Source: Roseburia sp. 831b
Lineage (GTDB): Bacteria; Bacillota; Clostridia; Lachnospirales; Lachnospiraceae
Length of the DNA: 64,000 nt
Direction of reading: 5' to 3'
Assembly (NCBI RefSeq): GCF_001940165.2
Contig: NZ_CP135162.1
Location: forward strand, 299,501 to 363,500
A model generated the notes under the pieces. The model saw nothing but the letters and a program-made list of their open reading frames with translations, ran no database searches and had not been told where the DNA came from. Positions within the stretch are counted from its first letter, which is position 1. Each line of letters begins with the position of its first letter. Shown here piece after piece: positions 51,170 to 60,971 of the stretch. The translations under genes and the position numbers were made by a program.

Positions 51170-52561
51170 ATGGAATTAGTGAACATCAGAGAATTATTTC
51201 GTAATCAGGAAGAATTCGCCGATCAGACTGTAACAATTGGCGGATGGGTAAGAAGCATCAGAAGTTCTAAGAATTTTGGATTTATCGTGGTAAACGACGG
51301 AACTTTTTTTGAGCCGCTCCAGGTGGTATATTCCAATGTTTTAGAGAACTTTGAGGAAGTTGATAAATTAAACGTTGGTGCTGCAATCATTGTAACAGGT
51401 AAAATGGTGTTAACACCAAATACCAAGCAGCCATTTGAGATTCAGGCAGAAAAGGTAGAGATTGAGGGTCAGTCTGCACCGGATTATCCATTACAGAAAA
51501 AGAGACATACATTTGAATATTTAAGAACAATCTCTCATTTAAGACCAAGAACCAACACCTTTGAAGCTGTGTTCCGTGTGCGTTCCCTTTGTGCGTATGC
51601 GATTCACAAATTTTTCCAGGAAAGAGATTTCGTGTATGTTCATACACCATTGATTACCGGAAGTGACTGTGAAGGTGCCGGAGAAATGTTCCAGGTTACC
51701 ACAATGGATTTGAACAATATTCCAAAGACAGAAGATGGAAAAGTAGATTATACCAAGGATTTCTTTGGAAAACCAACCAACCTTACCGTAAGTGGCCAGT
51801 TAAATGGTGAGACTTATGCAATGGCATTTAAGAATATTTACACCTTTGGACCAACATTCCGTGCAGAGAATTCCAACACAACAAGACATGCTGCTGAGTT
51901 CTGGATGATTGAGCCGGAAATCGCATTTGCAGATTTAGAGGATGATATGATGCTTGCAGAGAGCATGTTAAAATATGTCATCAATTATGTTTTGGAAAAT
52001 GCACCGGAAGAAATGGCATTCTTTAACAACTTTGTAGATAAAGGATTGTTAGAGAGATTACAGAACGTTGTAGAGAACGATTTCGCACGTGTTACTTACA
52101 CAGAGGCTGTCGATATTTTATCCAAACACAATGACAAGTTCGATTACAAAGTAACCTGGGGATGCGATCTTCAGACCGAGCATGAGCGTTTCTTAACCGA
52201 AGAAATCTACAAACGCCCGGTATTTGTAACCGATTATCCAAAGGAAATCAAGGCATTCTACATGAAATTAAATGAGGATGGAAAGACAGTTGCAGCAGTT
52301 GACTGTCTGGTTCCTGGAATCGGAGAAATCATTGGTGGAAGCCAAAGAGAGGACGATTACGACAAGTTATTAGAGAGAATCAATGAGTTAGGCCTTAAGG
52401 AAGAGGATTACAAATTCTACCTTGACCTTCGTAAATATGGTTCCGCAAGACATGCAGGATTCGGACTTGGATTCGAGCGCTGCGTGATGTACTTAACCGG
52501 TATGTCAAATATCCGTGACGTCATCCCATTCCCAAGAACCGTAAATAACTGTGAGTTATAA
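51170..52561 (+). CDS. asnS: Asparaginyl-tRNA synthetase
   Basis: 463 residues, class II synthetase. N-terminal OB fold ([24 protein letters not shown]), motif 1 in [31 protein letters not shown], motif 2 [21 protein letters not shown], motif 3 [27 protein letters not shown]. The AsnS-specific [10 protein letters not shown] and [11 protein letters not shown] distinguish it from AspS. No T-box-like leader is apparent in the 90 bp upstream. Confidence 0.96.
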   Translation: MELVNIRELFRNQEEFADQTVTIGGWVRSIRSSKNFGFIVVNDGTFFEPLQVVYSNVLENFEEVDKLNVGAAIIVTGKMVLTPNTKQPFEIQAEKVEIEGQSAPDYPLQKKRHTFEYLRTISHLRPRTNTFEAVFRVRSLCAYAIHKFFQERDFVYVHTPLITGSDCEGAGEMFQVTTMDLNNIPKTEDGKVDYTKDFFGKPTNLTVSGQLNGETYAMAFKNIYTFGPTFRAENSNTTRHAAEFWMIEPEIAFADLEDDMMLAESMLKYVINYVLENAPEEMAFFNNFVDKGLLERLQNVVENDFARVTYTEAVDILSKHNDKFDYKVTWGCDLQTEHERFLTEEIYKRPVFVTDYPKEIKAFYMKLNEDGKTVAAVDCLVPGIGEIIGGSQREDDYDKLLERINELGLKEEDYKFYLDLRKYGSARHAGFGLGFERCVMYLTGMSNIRDVIPFPRTVNNCEL

Positions 52562-52577
52562 AATAGACCGATGAAAC

Positions 52578-52616
52578 AAAAGGGCTGTTGCACGAGAGTG
52601 CGCAGTCCTTTTTTGT
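52578..52616 (+). terminator. Terminator of asnS
   Basis: AAAAGGGCTGTTGCAC, loop GAGA, GTGCGCAGTCC, T6; stem with small mismatches. Confidence 0.82.
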
Positions 52617-52693
52617 GATAGGAATATTTCAAAAGAAACACACATATAGTGGAAACAGAAAGAGGAAATGGAAAAAGAAAGGGTGAAGGGCAG

Positions 52694-53086
52694 ATGAAAG
52701 CAGAGGCGAATACAAAAACGAGATATGAGGTGGCAGACCCGGTCAAATCAATGGGAATTGCATTGTTTTGTATGTTTGTCGTCAGCCTTTTCTTATTGAT
52801 GCTGCTGGCGTTTTTGTTATATAAGTTTGACCTGGGAGCAGGCGCGGTTCGTGGTGGGATGATAGCGGTTTATGTGATTTCAGGAATGACAGGTGGACTG
52901 GTGCTTGGAAAGAGAATGAAGAAACAGAAATTTGTCTGGGGGTTGGCAGGAGGACTGCTTTATTTTGTGATTTTGTTACTTTTTTCATTACTCATGAAAC
53001 GGCAATTGGACTTTGATTTTACAAATGTAGTTACAACCCTGATTTTATGCGGTGCGTCAGGAATGGCTGGAGGGATGATTAGCTGA
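52694..53086 (+). CDS. TIGR04086-type four-TM membrane protein
   Basis: 130 residues from ATG 52694 (GGGCAG-type ribosome site). Four hydrophobic helices with glycine-rich turns (YVISGMTGGLVLGKRMKKQKFVWGLAGGLLYFVILLL, then LILCGASGMAGGMIS), as in the TIGR04086 family of clostridial membrane proteins. It lies just upstream of the SCIFF genes. Function unknown. Confidence 0.75.
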   Translation: MKAEANTKTRYEVADPVKSMGIALFCMFVVSLFLLMLLAFLLYKFDLGAGAVRGGMIAVYVISGMTGGLVLGKRMKKQKFVWGLAGGLLYFVILLLFSLLMKRQLDFDFTNVVTTLILCGASGMAGGMIS

Positions 53087-53128
53087 CAAAATCAACAAAA
53101 AAAGCTTTCCTTATGCAATATCCTATGG

Positions 53129-53134
53129 TATAAT
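53129..53134 (+). promoter_or_regulatory. -10 box of the SCIFF operon
   Basis: A perfect TATAAT 58 bp before the scfA start. The -35 (TTTCCT, 17 bp away) is poor. Confidence 0.5.
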
Positions 53135-53192
53135 GACTAGCATAAGTGAGCTGACGAATGGGCTTAATATGAAGAGATAGAGGAGAATTACA

Positions 53193-53336
53193 ATGAAACA
53201 CGTAAAGACATTAAACACAAAAAGATTACAGAATACAGTAAAAAAAGGTGGATGTGGAGAATGTCAGACATCATGTCAGTCTGCATGTAAAACATCTTGT
53301 ACAGTAGGAAACCAGTCCTGCGAGAACAACAAATAA
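53193..53336 (+). CDS. scfA: SCIFF peptide (six cysteines in forty-five residues) precursor
   Basis: A 47-residue peptide with start MKHVKTLNTKRL, GGAGAATTACA ribosome site, and cysteines at 21, 24, 28, 32, 36 and 43 in the pattern CGECQTSCQSACKTSC then C. This is the near-universal clostridial SCIFF ribosomally made peptide. Its maturase (next gene) forms a Cys-S to Thr alpha-carbon thioether; Thr residues lie in the cysteine region. The final role of the product is not established. Confidence 0.95.
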   Translation: MKHVKTLNTKRLQNTVKKGGCGECQTSCQSACKTSCTVGNQSCENNK

Positions 53337-53374
53337 TTTGCAAAAGCAAAGTTCATAAGAATTTATTCACAGAC

Positions 53375-53397
53375 GACCGTTCGCGTAGCGTGCGGTC
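53375..53397 (+). terminator. Hairpin between SCIFF peptide and maturase genes
   Basis: GACCG / CGGTC outer stem with an inner CGC/GCG pair around GTA, then ATTT. Probably lets only part of the transcripts continue into the maturase gene, keeping peptide in excess. Confidence 0.55.
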
Positions 53398-53432
53398 ATT
53401 TGTACGTTATTAGAAAGAGAGGAAATATTGTA

Positions 53433-54788
53433 GTGGTTCATCAGTACAAAAACAACGGCTATAATATTGTTCTGGATGTAAACAGCGGAGCAATTCATGT
53501 TGTAGATGATGTGATGTATGATGTCATCGAGATGTTTGAAGGACATTCCGCAGAAGAGATTGTAACAGCATTATCAGGAAAATATAAGAAAACAGAGATA
53601 GAAGAAGCGATTGAGGAAGTGAATTCCTTAAAAGACGAAGGTGAGTTATTCACAAAAGACAGTTATGAGAACTACATCATGGACTTTAAGAAACGACCTA
53701 CTGTCGTAAAAGCACTTTGCTTACATATTGCACATGACTGTAACTTAGCCTGTCGTTACTGCTTTGCAGAAGAGGGAGAGTATCATGGAAGAAGAGCGCT
53801 GATGTCTTATGAGACAGGAAAAGCAGCACTTGACTTTTTGATTGCAAACTCCGGTAACAGAAGAAACTTAGAGGTTGACTTTTTCGGAGGAGAGCCTCTT
53901 ATGAACTGGCAGGTTGTAAAAGACCTTGTGGCATACGGAAGAGAGCAGGAGAAGATTCACGACAAGAATTTCCGTTTTACATTGACGACAAACGGTGTTC
54001 TTTTAGATGATGAGATCATGGAGTTTGCCAACAAAGAGATGGCAAATGTTGTCCTTAGTATCGACGGAAGAAAAGAAGTTCATGACCATATGAGACCATT
54101 CCGCAGAGGCGATGGAAGCTATGATCTGATTGTTCCGAAATTCCAGAAATTTGCCGAGAGCAGAAATCAGGAAAAATACTATGTGCGAGGAACGTTTACA
54201 CATCATAATCTTGACTTTTCAGAGGATGTCCTTCATCTTGCAGATCTTGGATTCAAACAGATTTCAGTGGAGCCTGTTGTGGCACAGCCGGAAGAAGAGT
54301 ATGCGCTTCGGGAAGAAGATTTGCCAAAGCTTTTCGAAGAATATGACAAGCTTGCAGCGCAGATGGTTGAGAGAAAGAAAGCGGGAGAAGATTTCAACTT
54401 TTTCCATTTCATGATAGATTTAGAGGGAGGTCCATGTGTGGCAAAACGTCTGTCCGGATGTGGTTCCGGTACGGAATACCTTGCAGTGACACCATGGGGA
54501 GACCTTTATCCATGTCATCAATTTGTCGGCAACGAGAAGTTTTTGATGGGAAATGTGAAGGATGGCATCACAAGAACTGACATCCGCGATGAGTTTAAAT
54601 GTTGTAATGTCTATGCAAAAGAAAAATGCCGCAACTGTTTTGCAAAATTCTATTGCAGTGGTGGATGTGCAGCAAACTCATACAATTTCCACGGTGACAT
54701 CAAAGATGCTTATGATCTTGGATGTGAGCTTCAGAAAAAACGTATCGAGTGCGCAATTATGATAAAAGCCGCAGAAGCGGAAGCATAA
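53433..54788 (+). CDS. scfB: SCIFF radical SAM maturase
   Basis: The start is placed at GTG 53433 (GAGAGGA upstream), giving MVHQYKNNGYNIVLD, the usual beginning; a TTG at 53400 would overlap the hairpin. 451 residues. The RiPP-recognition-like N-domain (1-85) is followed by the radical SAM core with CNLACRYC (Cys103, 107, 110 bind the catalytic 4Fe-4S cluster) and GGEPLMNW. The SPASM region has C-x-S-GCGSG, DLYPCHQFVG, and CCNVYAKEKCRNCFAKFYCSGGC holding auxiliary clusters. It installs thioether links in the SCIFF peptide. Confidence 0.95.
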   Translation: MVHQYKNNGYNIVLDVNSGAIHVVDDVMYDVIEMFEGHSAEEIVTALSGKYKKTEIEEAIEEVNSLKDEGELFTKDSYENYIMDFKKRPTVVKALCLHIAHDCNLACRYCFAEEGEYHGRRALMSYETGKAALDFLIANSGNRRNLEVDFFGGEPLMNWQVVKDLVAYGREQEKIHDKNFRFTLTTNGVLLDDEIMEFANKEMANVVLSIDGRKEVHDHMRPFRRGDGSYDLIVPKFQKFAESRNQEKYYVRGTFTHHNLDFSEDVLHLADLGFKQISVEPVVAQPEEEYALREEDLPKLFEEYDKLAAQMVERKKAGEDFNFFHFMIDLEGGPCVAKRLSGCGSGTEYLAVTPWGDLYPCHQFVGNEKFLMGNVKDGITRTDIRDEFKCCNVYAKEKCRNCFAKFYCSGGCAANSYNFHGDIKDAYDLGCELQKKRIECAIMIKAAEAEA

Positions 54789-54868
54789 CACAAAACGATA
54801 TCAAAAGTTAGAAGGTTTTTTGACATCGGGAGTGGACAAGACGAAAAGAAACAGGAAGGAAGAAAAAA

Positions 54869-57025
54869 ATGAAAAAGGGTAAAGCCGCAGTCATATTGAT
54901 TGCAATTGTAGCTGCATTAGCAGGATTGATTTATTATGCATCCATTATTCTTTCATCCACTGGAGCGGGGGAGAATATGAACATTCCTCTTGGACTTGAT
55001 TTGTCTGGTGGTGTTTCGATTACTTATCAGGTAATGGACGACGATCCAAGTGCAGAAGACATGAGTGACACAATCTACAAACTTCAGAAACGTGTGGAAA
55101 GTTACAGTACAGAATCTTCTGTCTATCAGGTCGGAGATGACCGTATCACAGTTGAAATCCCAGGTGTAACCGATGCAAACTCTATTTTAGAGGAACTTGG
55201 TAATCCGGGATCTTTGGAATTCCAGAAGGCAGACGGAACTGTTTATATGACAGGTGATCAGGTAGCAGACGCCAAAGCCGTAACCACACAGGATGATTAT
55301 GGGAATAAGAAATTCGTCGTTCAGCTTACTTTAACAGACGAAGGAGCAAAGACATTCGCTGAGGTTACTTCTGAAAACGTTGGAAATTATCTTCCAATCG
55401 TTTACGATGGAGAGACCATCAGTTACCCAAGAGTTCAGAATGCAATCACAGGTGGAAACGCTGAGATTACCGGAATGAGCAGCTATGCAGAGGCAGAAGA
55501 ACTTGCAACACAGATTCGTATCGGTTCTCTTTCCTTAGAGTTAAAAGAGTTAGAGTCTAACGTGGTTGGTGCACAGTTAGGAAGCCAGGCTCTTGCAACC
55601 AGTTTAAAAGCAGCCGTAATCGGTCTTGCAATTGTCATCATTTTTATGATTGTAATGTATGCAGTACCAGGTATTGCATCTGCAATTGGTCTTGCAGTTT
55701 ATACTACACTTGTAGTTGCAATTATCTATTTATTTGAAATTACACTTACCCTGCCAGGTATCGCAGGTATTATCCTGGGTATTGGTATGGCGGTGGATGC
55801 GAACGTTATTATTTTCGCCCGTATCCGTGAAGAAATTGCAGCCGGAAAAAGTGTAAGAACTGCGATGCAGACAGGTTTCCAGAAGGCATTATCTGCAATC
55901 TTAGATGGTAACATTACAACCTTTATCGCAGCACTTGTACTTATGATGTTAGGTTCTGGTACAGTAAAAGGTTTTGCTTATACCTTAATGATTAGTATTT
56001 TGGTATCCATGTTCTCTGCACTTGCAGTTACAAGATGGGTATTATATTCTTTCTACGCACTTGGTATCCGCGATGAGAAATTCTACGGAAGAGCCAAAGA
56101 GAGAAAGAGCATCAACTTCATTGGAAAGAAAGCCGTATTCTTTACTGTTTCAGCAGCTGTTATTGCAGCAGGATTTATTACCATGGCAGTCAATAAGGCA
56201 AACGGAAAAGGTGCTTTAAACTTCGGTCTTGATTTCATGGGTGGTACCTCTACAACCGTTGATTTTGGAAAAGATTACACCATCGAAGAAATTGAAAAAG
56301 ACATCGTTCCTTACGTTGCAGATGTTGTTGGCGATAATGACATCGTGGCAAGTAAAGTAGAAGGAACAACTCAGATTACAATTAAGACACGTACACTGAA
56401 CTTAGATGAGCGTGAGTCACTCAACAGCATGTTTGTTGACCAGTTTGGAATCAAAGAAGATACCATCCAGTCACAGAGTATCAGTTCTACCATCAGTGGC
56501 GAAATGCGTTCGGATGCAATTATTGCGGTACTCATTTCTTCTATTTGTATGTTGATTTATATCTGGTTCAGATTTAAAGATATCCGTTTTGCAACAAGTG
56601 CGATCGCGGCATTGTTACATGACGTGTTAGTTGTTTTGACCGTGTATGCGGTACTGCGAATTTCAGTTGGTAATACGTTCATTGCATGTATGTTGACCAT
56701 TATCGGTTACTCCATCAATGATACCATCGTTATCTTTGACCGTATCCGTGAGAACATGTCAAAAGTGAAGATTCAGAACAAAGACGACTTGAAAGAAGTG
56801 GCAAACAAGAGTTTGACCCAGACCTTGTCAAGAAGTATCAATACTTCCATCACAACCTTTGTCATGGTATTCTTACTCTACTTATTAGGAGTATCCAGCA
56901 TCCGTGACTTTGCGCTGCCAATGATTGCAGGTCTTGTATGTGGTGCATATTCCTCAATCTGTATTGCAACACAGTTATGGTATGTCATGAAAGTACATTT
57001 AGGAAAACACAAAGTTCAGAATTAA
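54869..57025 (+). CDS. secDF: Protein translocase subunit SecDF (fused)
   Basis: 718 residues, the SecD and SecF halves in one chain. An N-terminal helix, the periplasmic P1 region (about 40-250, GLDLSGGVSITYQV), six helices with the proton path motif GIGMAVDANVIIFARIREE, then the SecF half with LDFMGGTSTTVDF and IGYSINDTIVIFDRIREN. It uses the proton gradient to aid the late stage of Sec export. Clostridia often keep it next to the SCIFF genes, as here. Confidence 0.94.
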   Translation: MKKGKAAVILIAIVAALAGLIYYASIILSSTGAGENMNIPLGLDLSGGVSITYQVMDDDPSAEDMSDTIYKLQKRVESYSTESSVYQVGDDRITVEIPGVTDANSILEELGNPGSLEFQKADGTVYMTGDQVADAKAVTTQDDYGNKKFVVQLTLTDEGAKTFAEVTSENVGNYLPIVYDGETISYPRVQNAITGGNAEITGMSSYAEAEELATQIRIGSLSLELKELESNVVGAQLGSQALATSLKAAVIGLAIVIIFMIVMYAVPGIASAIGLAVYTTLVVAIIYLFEITLTLPGIAGIILGIGMAVDANVIIFARIREEIAAGKSVRTAMQTGFQKALSAILDGNITTFIAALVLMMLGSGTVKGFAYTLMISILVSMFSALAVTRWVLYSFYALGIRDEKFYGRAKERKSINFIGKKAVFFTVSAAVIAAGFITMAVNKANGKGALNFGLDFMGGTSTTVDFGKDYTIEEIEKDIVPYVADVVGDNDIVASKVEGTTQITIKTRTLNLDERESLNSMFVDQFGIKEDTIQSQSISSTISGEMRSDAIIAVLISSICMLIYIWFRFKDIRFATSAIAALLHDVLVVLTVYAVLRISVGNTFIACMLTIIGYSINDTIVIFDRIRENMSKVKIQNKDDLKEVANKSLTQTLSRSINTSITTFVMVFLLYLLGVSSIRDFALPMIAGLVCGAYSSICIATQLWYVMKVHLGKHKVQN

Positions 57026-57035
57026 TGAAAAAGCG

Positions 57036-57067
57036 AAGAGGCTGCCGGGTGACTGGCAGCCTTTTTT
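57036..57067 (+). terminator. Terminator of secDF
   Basis: AGGCTGCC, loop GGGTGACT, GGCAGCCT then T5. Confidence 0.87.
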
Positions 57068-57130
57068 GGATTTTGCTTGTATTGGAGGGAAAAGCAGCCG
57101 AAATCCCAAACGTTATCGAAAGGAAATCAG

Positions 57131-57403
57131 ATGGAAAAAATAGTCGCAGCATATTTGATAATCATGAATATCACAGGAATTCTTGTGATGGGAATCGACA
57201 AACAAAAAGCAAGAATGCACCGGTGGAGAATCCCGGAAAAGGTTCTTTTTCTGGTGAGCCTGCTTGGTGGAAGTGCAGGAACATGGGCTGGAATGTATCT
57301 GTTTCGTCATAAGACAAAACACTGGTATTTTGTAGTTGGAATGCCGCTGATTTTCATTCTCCAGGTGCTGGTTATAATATTTATAAGAAAAAGTTATAGC
57401 TAA
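57131..57403 (+). CDS. DUF1294 small membrane protein
   Basis: 90 residues from ATG 57131 (AGGAAATCAG upstream). Three hydrophobic segments, with the DUF1294 motif MGIDKQKARMHRWRIPEKVLFLVSLLGGSAGTWAGMYLFRHKTKH. Function of the family unknown. Confidence 0.85.
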   Translation: MEKIVAAYLIIMNITGILVMGIDKQKARMHRWRIPEKVLFLVSLLGGSAGTWAGMYLFRHKTKHWYFVVGMPLIFILQVLVIIFIRKSYS

Positions 57404-57418
57404 AACGATAAGTTATAA

Positions 57419-57447
57419 TTGAAATTAATAAATCCATTCGCTATAAT
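57419..57447 (+). promoter_or_regulatory. Sigma-A promoter of glyA
   Basis: TTGAAA (57419-57424), 17-bp spacer, TATAAT (57442-57447); 62 bp before the start codon. Confidence 0.75.
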
Positions 57448-57509
57448 AGGCGATAACAAATGAGCCGCCGGATAAGATTTGACGGAAGAGGGAAAAGGAG
57501 AATACGATT

Positions 57510-58748
57510 ATGTTCACAATAGGAGATATTAGAGCCGTTGACCCTGATGTGGCACAGGCGATTACAGAGGAATTTGATAGACAGAACAGTCATATTGAAC
57601 TGATTGCATCCGAGAACTGGGTAAGTCCAGCTGTTATGTCTGCAATGGGAAGTGTTTTGACCAATAAATACGCAGAAGGATATCCTGGAAAAAGATATTA
57701 TGGCGGATGTGAGTGCGTTGATGTTGTGGAAAATCTGGCAATTGAGCGTGCAAAAGAATTGTTTGGATGCGATTATGTAAATGTGCAGCCACATTCCGGC
57801 GCACAGGCAAACATGGCAGTACAGTTCGCAATCTTAAAACCAGGCGATACCGTAATGGGTATGAACCTTGACCATGGCGGACACTTAACACATGGTTCAC
57901 CTGTAAACTTTTCCGGAACCTATTTCCACATTGTGCCATATGGCGTAAATGATGAGGGATTTATCGATTATGATGAAGTGATGAGAATTGCAATGGAATG
58001 TAAGCCCAAGATGATTATTGCAGGAGCTTCCGCTTATGCAAGAACCATAGATTTTAAAAAGTTCCGTGAGATTGCAGATGCATGTGGTGCTGTATTAATG
58101 GTAGATATGGCACATATCGCAGGTCTTGTTGCGGCAGGACTTCATCCAAGTCCAATTCCATATGCAGACGTTGTAACGACAACCACACATAAGACACTTC
58201 GCGGACCACGTGGTGGAATGATTTTGTGTAACAAAGAAGCAGCTGAGAAATACAACTTTAACAAAGCGATTTTCCCAGGAATTCAGGGTGGACCTCTGAT
58301 GCATGTCATTGCAGCCAAGGCAGTCTGCTTTAAAGAAGCATTAGACCCAAGCTTTAAGGTTTACCAGAAGAATATCATCGACAATGCGCAGGCACTTTGC
58401 AAGGGACTGATGAACCGTGGTATCAAGATTGTATCCGGTGGAACTGACAATCACTTGATGTTAGTGGATTTAACAAACTATGATCAGACCGGTAAGGCAG
58501 TAGAGAAATTATTAGATTCCGTAAATATTACCTGTAACAAAAATACCATTCCAAACGATCCGAAATCTCCATTTGTCACAAGTGGTGTGCGTCTTGGAAC
58601 CCCTGCGGTTACATCCCGCGGCATGAACACAGAGGATATGGATAAGATTGCAGATGCAATTGCAATGATGATTAAAGAGGGTGAACCTGCAGCTGAAAAA
58701 GCAAGAGCAATTGTGAAAGAATTAACAGAAAAATATCCTTTGAGATAA
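57510..58748 (+). CDS. glyA: Serine hydroxymethyltransferase
   Basis: 412 residues, fold type I PLP enzyme. [46 protein letters not shown], the active-site [15 protein letters not shown] with the Schiff-base lysine, and [17 protein letters not shown] are all GlyA signatures. It interconverts serine and glycine and loads tetrahydrofolate with one-carbon units. Single-gene unit with own promoter and terminator. Confidence 0.96.
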   Translation: MFTIGDIRAVDPDVAQAITEEFDRQNSHIELIASENWVSPAVMSAMGSVLTNKYAEGYPGKRYYGGCECVDVVENLAIERAKELFGCDYVNVQPHSGAQANMAVQFAILKPGDTVMGMNLDHGGHLTHGSPVNFSGTYFHIVPYGVNDEGFIDYDEVMRIAMECKPKMIIAGASAYARTIDFKKFREIADACGAVLMVDMAHIAGLVAAGLHPSPIPYADVVTTTTHKTLRGPRGGMILCNKEAAEKYNFNKAIFPGIQGGPLMHVIAAKAVCFKEALDPSFKVYQKNIIDNAQALCKGLMNRGIKIVSGGTDNHLMLVDLTNYDQTGKAVEKLLDSVNITCNKNTIPNDPKSPFVTSGVRLGTPAVTSRGMNTEDMDKIADAIAMMIKEGEPAAEKARAIVKELTEKYPLR

Positions 58749-58840
58749 TTGCAGTTTTTAAATTTAAAACGTCATACCCTTAATAGAAAATTAAGAAATG
58801 ACGGTCAGAACAGTTATAGGAAAAAAGAATAAAAAATGAT

Positions 58841-58876
58841 AGAATGAACGTAACTATGGTTACGTTCATTCTTTTT
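58841..58876 (+). terminator. Terminator after glyA
   Basis: AGAATGAACGTAAC, loop TATG, GTTACGTTCATTCT, T-run; perfect 14-bp stem. Confidence 0.88.
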
Positions 58877-58908
58877 GAATAACCGCAAAAAAATGTTGGA
58901 GGAGATTT

Positions 58909-60285
58909 ATGAGCAAGAAGAAAGCAGGAGTCATAATTGGGGTGATAGTAGTAGTGGTTGCAGCCGTATGTGTTGGAGGCTATTTTTTGAAAAATAAGCT
59001 TAGCAGCGGCGGTGGTTCATCCGAGGACAAGGTTTATGTGGAATCGGTTGCGGACATGATGAAACAGTACACAGGTATCTCGAATCGATACAATGGTGTT
59101 GTCGAGTCACAGGATACCTATGAAGTAAAAGTGGATTCTGAGAAAGCGGTGAAGGAAATCAACGTTGAGGTAGGAGATGAAGTGAAGAAGGGCGATGTAC
59201 TTCTTACCTATGATACGAGTGATTTGTCAACACAGATTAAACAGGCAAAGTTAGAGTTAGAGGGAATGCAGGATGAGATTGACAATTATAACAGTCAGAT
59301 TGCATCACTTTCTGCGGACCGTGATAAAGCGGCAGATGCTGATAAATTTGAATATACAACACAGATTCAGACCTTACAGAATAACATTCAGCAGAGCAAA
59401 TACAATATGGAGAGCAAGCAGCTAGAGATTGAGAAATACCAGAAACAGATTGAGGATTCTTCAGTGGAGAGCAAGGTGGATGGTGTTGTCAAGACAATCA
59501 ATGAAAAACAGGTAGACAGCAACGGTAATACAGTACCATTTATGACCGTCTTAGAGACTGGTGATTACCGTATCAAAGGAAGTGTGGATGAGCAGAATGT
59601 CTGGACATTATCGGAAGGACAGACCGTGATTATCCGTTCCAGAGTAGATGATACAACCTGGAGTGGAAGCATTTCCAAGATTGATACCGAGAACCCGGAG
59701 AGTGGCAACAATAATTCCATGTATGTCTCAAGTTCTTCTGACAGCAGCTCACAGAGTGCATCCAAATATCCGTTCTATGTACAGTTAGATTCTGCGGACG
59801 GTCTTATTTTAGGACAGCATGTTTATGTAGAACTGGATGAGGGGCAGGATGAGCCAAAAGAAGGAATCTGGTTATACAGCTATTATCTTGTGATGGACGA
59901 TGGAGATCCTTATGTATGGGCTGACAATGGAAAAGGAAAACTAGAAAAACGTGTGGTAGAGCTTGGAGAGTATGATGAGAACCTCGATGAATACCAGATT
60001 GTGTCTGGACTTACCGAGGATGATTACATTGCATATCCAATGCCAGGTTTGTATGAGGGAGTTACAACTGTATATAATGCGGAAGAGGTTGACTATTCCT
60101 CTCCACTCTATTCGGAATCCGCAGATACCCAGATGTTAGAGGATGGTACACCGGTTTACGATGAAGGTACGTTAGGAGATGACACTATGTATCCGGCTAC
60201 CGAGACGGGAATCGATGAGCATCTGGATGAAGATTTTGGTGTGGTTCCAGATACAGAATCAGAGGATGCGGAGGTGTCTGAATGA
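58909..60285 (+). CDS. HlyD/MacA-type export adaptor 1
   Basis: 458 residues. An N-terminal signal-anchor helix, then a lipoyl/barrel-sandwich half (VDSEKAVKEINVEVGDEVKKGDVLLTYDTSDL), a coiled-coil hairpin (about 100-185), the second half (SSVESKVDGVVKTINEKQ), a beta-barrel with a Ser/Asn-rich insertion, and a membrane-proximal part. The acidic C-terminal tail is about 70 residues. It links an ABC exporter to the cell wall side in this Gram-positive. The stop overlaps the ATPase start (ATGA). Confidence 0.85.
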   Translation: MSKKKAGVIIGVIVVVVAAVCVGGYFLKNKLSSGGGSSEDKVYVESVADMMKQYTGISNRYNGVVESQDTYEVKVDSEKAVKEINVEVGDEVKKGDVLLTYDTSDLSTQIKQAKLELEGMQDEIDNYNSQIASLSADRDKAADADKFEYTTQIQTLQNNIQQSKYNMESKQLEIEKYQKQIEDSSVESKVDGVVKTINEKQVDSNGNTVPFMTVLETGDYRIKGSVDEQNVWTLSEGQTVIIRSRVDDTTWSGSISKIDTENPESGNNNSMYVSSSSDSSSQSASKYPFYVQLDSADGLILGQHVYVELDEGQDEPKEGIWLYSYYLVMDDGDPYVWADNGKGKLEKRVVELGEYDENLDEYQIVSGLTEDDYIAYPMPGLYEGVTTVYNAEEVDYSSPLYSESADTQMLEDGTPVYDEGTLGDDTMYPATETGIDEHLDEDFGVVPDTESEDAEVSE

Positions 60286-60971
60286 TTTTAAATTTGCAGA
60301 ATATTTTTAAAGATTATCAACAGGATAAACTGGTAGTACCAGTTTTAAAAGATGTGTCGTTTCAGGTGGAAGAAGGCGAATATGTGGCAATCATGGGACC
60401 ATCCGGTTCCGGTAAAACAACCTTAATGAACATTATTGGATGTCTGGATAAGGCCACAAGTGGAACGTATGAGCTTGCAGGACAGGATGTTTCAAGTTTA
60501 AAAGATAAGGAGTTATCCGATTTACGACTCCGTGAAATCGGTTTTGTGTTCCAGAGCTTCCATCTGATGCCAAGGGAGAGTGCAGCCGAAAATGTTTCCC
60601 TCCCATTAAGCTATGCAGGCATAAAGAAAAAGGAGCGCCGGGAGCGTGCCAAGAAAGCGTTAGAGCGTGTGGGATTAGGAGAACGTATTGACTTTAAACC
60701 GACACAGCTGTCCGGTGGTCAGAAACAAAGAGTAGCGATTGCGAGAGCGATTGTGAACAATCCAAAGATTTTACTGGCAGATGAACCGACAGGAGCCCTG
60801 GATCAGAAATCAGGAGCGCAGGTCATGGAACTTTTTCAAAAATTAAATGACGAAGGTGTTACCATCGTGATGATTACCCATGATCCAAAGATAGCGGCGC
60901 ATGCAAAGCGTGTCATCCGAATTATTGACGGCGTTATACATGAGGGCGACGGAGAGGAGGAAGCATCATGA
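60282..60971 (+). CDS. ABC exporter ATP-binding protein (MacB/LolD type)
   Basis: 229 residues with Walker A GPSGSGKTT, Q-loop FVFQSFHL, signature LSGGQKQRVAIARAI, Walker B ILLADEPTGALD and H-loop THD. The MacB/LolD/FtsE class pairs with FtsX-like permeases, which matches the permease two genes on. Overlaps both neighbours by four bases. Confidence 0.93.
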   Translation: MILNLQNIFKDYQQDKLVVPVLKDVSFQVEEGEYVAIMGPSGSGKTTLMNIIGCLDKATSGTYELAGQDVSSLKDKELSDLRLREIGFVFQSFHLMPRESAAENVSLPLSYAGIKKKERRERAKKALERVGLGERIDFKPTQLSGGQKQRVAIARAIVNNPKILLADEPTGALDQKSGAQVMELFQKLNDEGVTIVMITHDPKIAAHAKRVIRIIDGVIHEGDGEEEAS

